35,063 nucleotides of DNA, taken from contig NZ_JRLB01000099.1 of assembly GCF_000764495.1 (NCBI RefSeq), positions 1 to 35,063 of the forward strand, in the 5' to 3' direction. This document shows, piece after piece, positions 33,541 to 35,063 of this stretch. Position numbers and translations under genes: made by a program. A model generated the notes under the pieces. It had not been told where the DNA came from. It saw nothing but the letters and a program-made list of their open reading frames with translations, and made no database searches. How positions within the stretch are numbered: the stretch's first letter is position 1; every line of letters starts with the position of its first letter. The DNA is from Nitrincola sp. A-D6 (GTDB lineage Bacteria; Pseudomonadota; Gammaproteobacteria; Pseudomonadales; Balneatricaceae).

Positions 33541-33761
33541 TGTTTAAAATTAAATCAATTAATACTTTGAAAGCTGAATTCATTGGCGCACTGGAAGCTG
33601 AAGTAGCTGCAAATGATAAAACTATCCATGAAGCGAATAACCGAGCTGATAAGGCTCTGGAAGCTTATACAACTGCTATGGATAAGGTTGAAGCTACTAT
33701 TAAAGAAGCGCAATCACGCCGGTCAGAAGCTGAAGCATTGCTGGATAATTTGGAGGCTTAA
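33540..33761 (+). CDS. Small coiled-coil phage protein
   Basis: The 73-residue product is nearly all helix (EFIGALEAEVAANDKTIHEA and KVEATIKEAQSRRSEAEALL), probably a coiled coil. It starts and ends with one-base overlaps (TAATG) to mazG and nrdB. Function unknown. Confidence 0.65.
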   Translation: MFKIKSINTLKAEFIGALEAEVAANDKTIHEANNRADKALEAYTTAMDKVEATIKEAQSRRSEAEALLDNLEA

Positions 33762-34783
33762 TGAGTCTTCTGAAAGCTCGCTCTTATTACAAACCACTGC
33801 ATTATGAATGGGCGTTCCAAGCCTTTGAAATGCAGAACAAGATGCACTGGATACCTGAAGAAGTCCCTCTACACGAAGATGTTAAAGATTGGAATAACAC
33901 TTTAAGTGATTCAGATAAATACTTGATTACACAGTTGTTTCGTTTCTTCACTCAGGGTGACGTTGATGTGGCCCAGGGGTACTACGATAAGTTCATACCT
34001 CTGTTCAAACCTACCGAACTTCGTATGGCTCTCGGTGCGTTCGCTGCTATGGAAGGGATTCATGTTCACGCTTACAGCCTGCTTCTGGATACCATTGGTA
34101 TGCCTGAATCTGAGTATAAAGCATTTACTGAATATGAAGAAATGCTGGCTAAGCATGAATATGTATCTTCCTTTGACCCAACAGCCTTTAATAAAAATGG
34201 TGAATACAGTAAGGAGCAATTACGTGAAATCGCCAAAACGCTTGCCGTTTATTCGGCTTTTACTGAGGGCTTACAGTTGTTCAGTAGTTTTGCAATCCTG
34301 CTCAACTTCTCAAGAGAGCCTAATAGAGAGCTGGGAGAAGTTAAAAAGCAGACGATGAAGGGAATGGGCCAGATAGTAACTTGGTCTATCCGTGATGAGA
34401 GTTTGCATGTTGAAACTATGGTCAAACTGTTCCATGAGTTTATTCATGAATTCCCTGAAATCTGGACTGATGACTTCCGTGGTGAGTTATATCAAATAGC
34501 CCGTAATATGGTTGAGCTTGAAGATAACTTTATCGACCTATGCTTTGGTATGGGTGATGTTGAAGGTTTATCTAAGGAAGATGTGAAGCAGTATATTCGC
34601 TTTATATGTGACCGCCGATTATTACAGCTTGGATTGAAACCTAACTACGGTGTTAAAAAGAATCCCCTGGTCTGGATGGAAGAGGTTTTATCCCTGGATG
34701 AACACATGAACTTCTTTGAGGGCCGGGCAACTGAATACTCAAAAGGTGCTATGACTGGTTCATGGAATGATGTTTGGAAATAA
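33761..34783 (+). CDS. nrdB: Class I ribonucleotide reductase small subunit
   Basis: The 340-residue subunit holds the diiron-tyrosyl radical. Metal ligands and radical site fit E. coli NrdB: Asp67 (GDVDV), Glu98 and His101 (AMEGIHVHAY), radical Tyr105, Glu169 (TEGLQLF), Glu213 and His216 (RDESLH). It works with NrdA encoded 1 kb upstream; four small genes separate the two. Promoter 8 overlaps its stop. Confidence 0.96.
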   Translation: MSLLKARSYYKPLHYEWAFQAFEMQNKMHWIPEEVPLHEDVKDWNNTLSDSDKYLITQLFRFFTQGDVDVAQGYYDKFIPLFKPTELRMALGAFAAMEGIHVHAYSLLLDTIGMPESEYKAFTEYEEMLAKHEYVSSFDPTAFNKNGEYSKEQLREIAKTLAVYSAFTEGLQLFSSFAILLNFSREPNRELGEVKKQTMKGMGQIVTWSIRDESLHVETMVKLFHEFIHEFPEIWTDDFRGELYQIARNMVELEDNFIDLCFGMGDVEGLSKEDVKQYIRFICDRRLLQLGLKPNYGVKKNPLVWMEEVLSLDEHMNFFEGRATEYSKGAMTGSWNDVWK

Positions 34784-34799
34784 TTACCACACACTTAAG
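34782..34799 (+). promoter_or_regulatory. Phage RNA polymerase promoter 8 (before virion genes)
   Basis: AATTACCACACACTTAA, one change at -1, start at G 34799. It overlaps the nrdB stop codon and is placed to transcribe the structural block. Confidence 0.75.
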
Positions 34800-34815
34800 A
34801 TAAAAGGCTAAGCAT

Positions 34816-34859
34816 ATCTCTAAGGTAATCTCTAACTTATCTCTAAGCGAATCTCTAAG
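34816..34859 (+). repeat. Four direct repeats of ATCTCTAAG in the promoter 8 leader
   Basis: ATCTCTAAG-type units start at 34816, 34828, 34839 and 34851, spaced 12, 11 and 12 bases, about one helical turn. One unit ends in C. They begin 17 bases after the transcript start. Confidence 0.85.
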
Positions 34860-34863
34860 TGAA

Positions 34864-35019
34864 GTGTTATTACACTTGAGAATAGTTTTCCCTCTAACAA
34901 ACCCACACCCACAAGCGTCTTTAGCTGAAATTCAACGTGAAGCTGGAAAGCAAGATGTTCTTATTTACCTTGAAGGAAAGTTAAGGCAGATGGGTATAGA
35001 CCCAAAGGAAATACGCTAA
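34864..35019 (+). CDS. Possible short phage protein before the virion genes
   Basis: An open frame runs from GTG 34864 (or TTG 34876) to TAA 35017. The second half ASLAEIQREAGKQDVLIYLE and GKLRQMGIDPKEIR reads like a genuine helical protein. No ATG is available before residue 38 and the ribosome site is weak, so the start is uncertain. The stop abuts the next ATG. Confidence 0.4.
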   Translation: MLLHLRIVFPLTNPHPQASLAEIQREAGKQDVLIYLEGKLRQMGIDPKEIR

Positions 35020-35063
35020 ATGTGCAGTTCCCCCAAAATGGCACCAGCTCCCCCAGCTCCACC
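35020..35063 (+). CDS. Start of a virion protein (T7 gp6.7-like N-terminus), cut by window edge
   Basis: ATG 35020 begins MCSSPKMAPAPPAP and runs off the window. T7 gp6.7, a minor virion protein just before the head-tail connector gene, begins MCFSPK. Only 14 residues are visible, so the call rests on the start motif and the position at the head of the structural block. Confidence 0.5.
   Translation, partial: MCSSPKMAPAPPAP

Larger units (their letters stand above)
18386..35063 (+). mobile_element. T7-like prophage, left part (right end outside window)
   Basis: All genes here point one way and follow the T7 plan: single-subunit RNA polymerase, ssDNA-binding protein, endonuclease, amidase, primase/helicase, DNA polymerase, exonuclease, then virion proteins. 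Nucleotide-metabolism genes are added, as in marine T7-like phages. Eight copies of a phage-type promoter occur only in this part. It adjoins an intact tRNA-Leu. No integrase or repressor gene is seen up to the right edge. Confidence 0.85.

Overview
The window joins two unlike pieces of DNA. Positions 1 to about 18385 are chromosome of a gammaproteobacterium. The evidence is proteobacterial-style TonB/ExbB/ExbD, FolD and HsdRMS proteins, CCA-encoding tRNA genes for Arg(TCT), His(GTG) and Leu(TAG) in one cluster, and sigma70-like promoters. I cannot name the genus. From about 18386 to the right edge is the left part of a T7-like (autographivirus-type) phage genome. It starts directly behind the tRNA-Leu gene, so it is most simply read as a prophage in that tRNA. 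The right end of the prophage is outside the window.

Host part. 12-12533, all on the minus strand, is a defence island. Read in the direction of transcription it holds: a carbonic-anhydrase-like gene broken by two frameshifts; a HigBA-type toxin-antitoxin pair with an operator over its promoter; a type I restriction-modification locus, hsdR - fic - hsdM - hsdS, with hsdS frameshifted; a run of three unassigned genes (membrane protein, secreted Rap1a/Tai-like protein, 225-residue protein); a prokaryotic viperin homologue; and a small HicA-like gene translationally coupled to the viperin. 12534-13085 has no gene but holds two related palindromic elements, an 8-bp tandem repeat and a Zur-like site. 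13086-17877 is metal and C1 housekeeping: a COG0523 (CobW-type) GTPase with a histidine-rich loop, converging on exbB-exbD-exbD-tonB (with a Fur-like site over its promoter), then folD. The tRNA cluster follows.

Phage part. 18386-18924 has no gene but is rich in signals: a terminator, seven GTGACGCA repeats, a palindrome, three copies of a T7/T3-like phage promoter and an A/C-rich leader. Then come the single-subunit RNA polymerase, two small genes around two more promoters and a terminator, an ssDNA-binding protein, a RusA resolvase, a T7-lysozyme-like amidase, an HTH protein, primase/helicase, DNA polymerase (frameshifted), glutaredoxin, several small proteins, ThyX, a 5'-3' exonuclease, a DUF3310 protein (frameshifted), ribonucleotide reductase alpha and beta, and a MazG-like protein. 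At the right edge is the start of the virion module. Eight promoter copies (consensus AATTACCACACACTTAT, start at G) divide the phage into early, replication, nucleotide and structural blocks. No integrase or repressor gene is visible in this half.

Two themes stand out. First, a viperin, whose family makes chain-terminating ribonucleotides that act on T7-type RNA polymerases, lies about 17 kb from a resident prophage that depends on such a polymerase. Second, every broken gene here is restored by adding one base to a short homopolymer. That suggests uncorrected sequencing errors rather than real pseudogenes, though I cannot prove it from one sequence.
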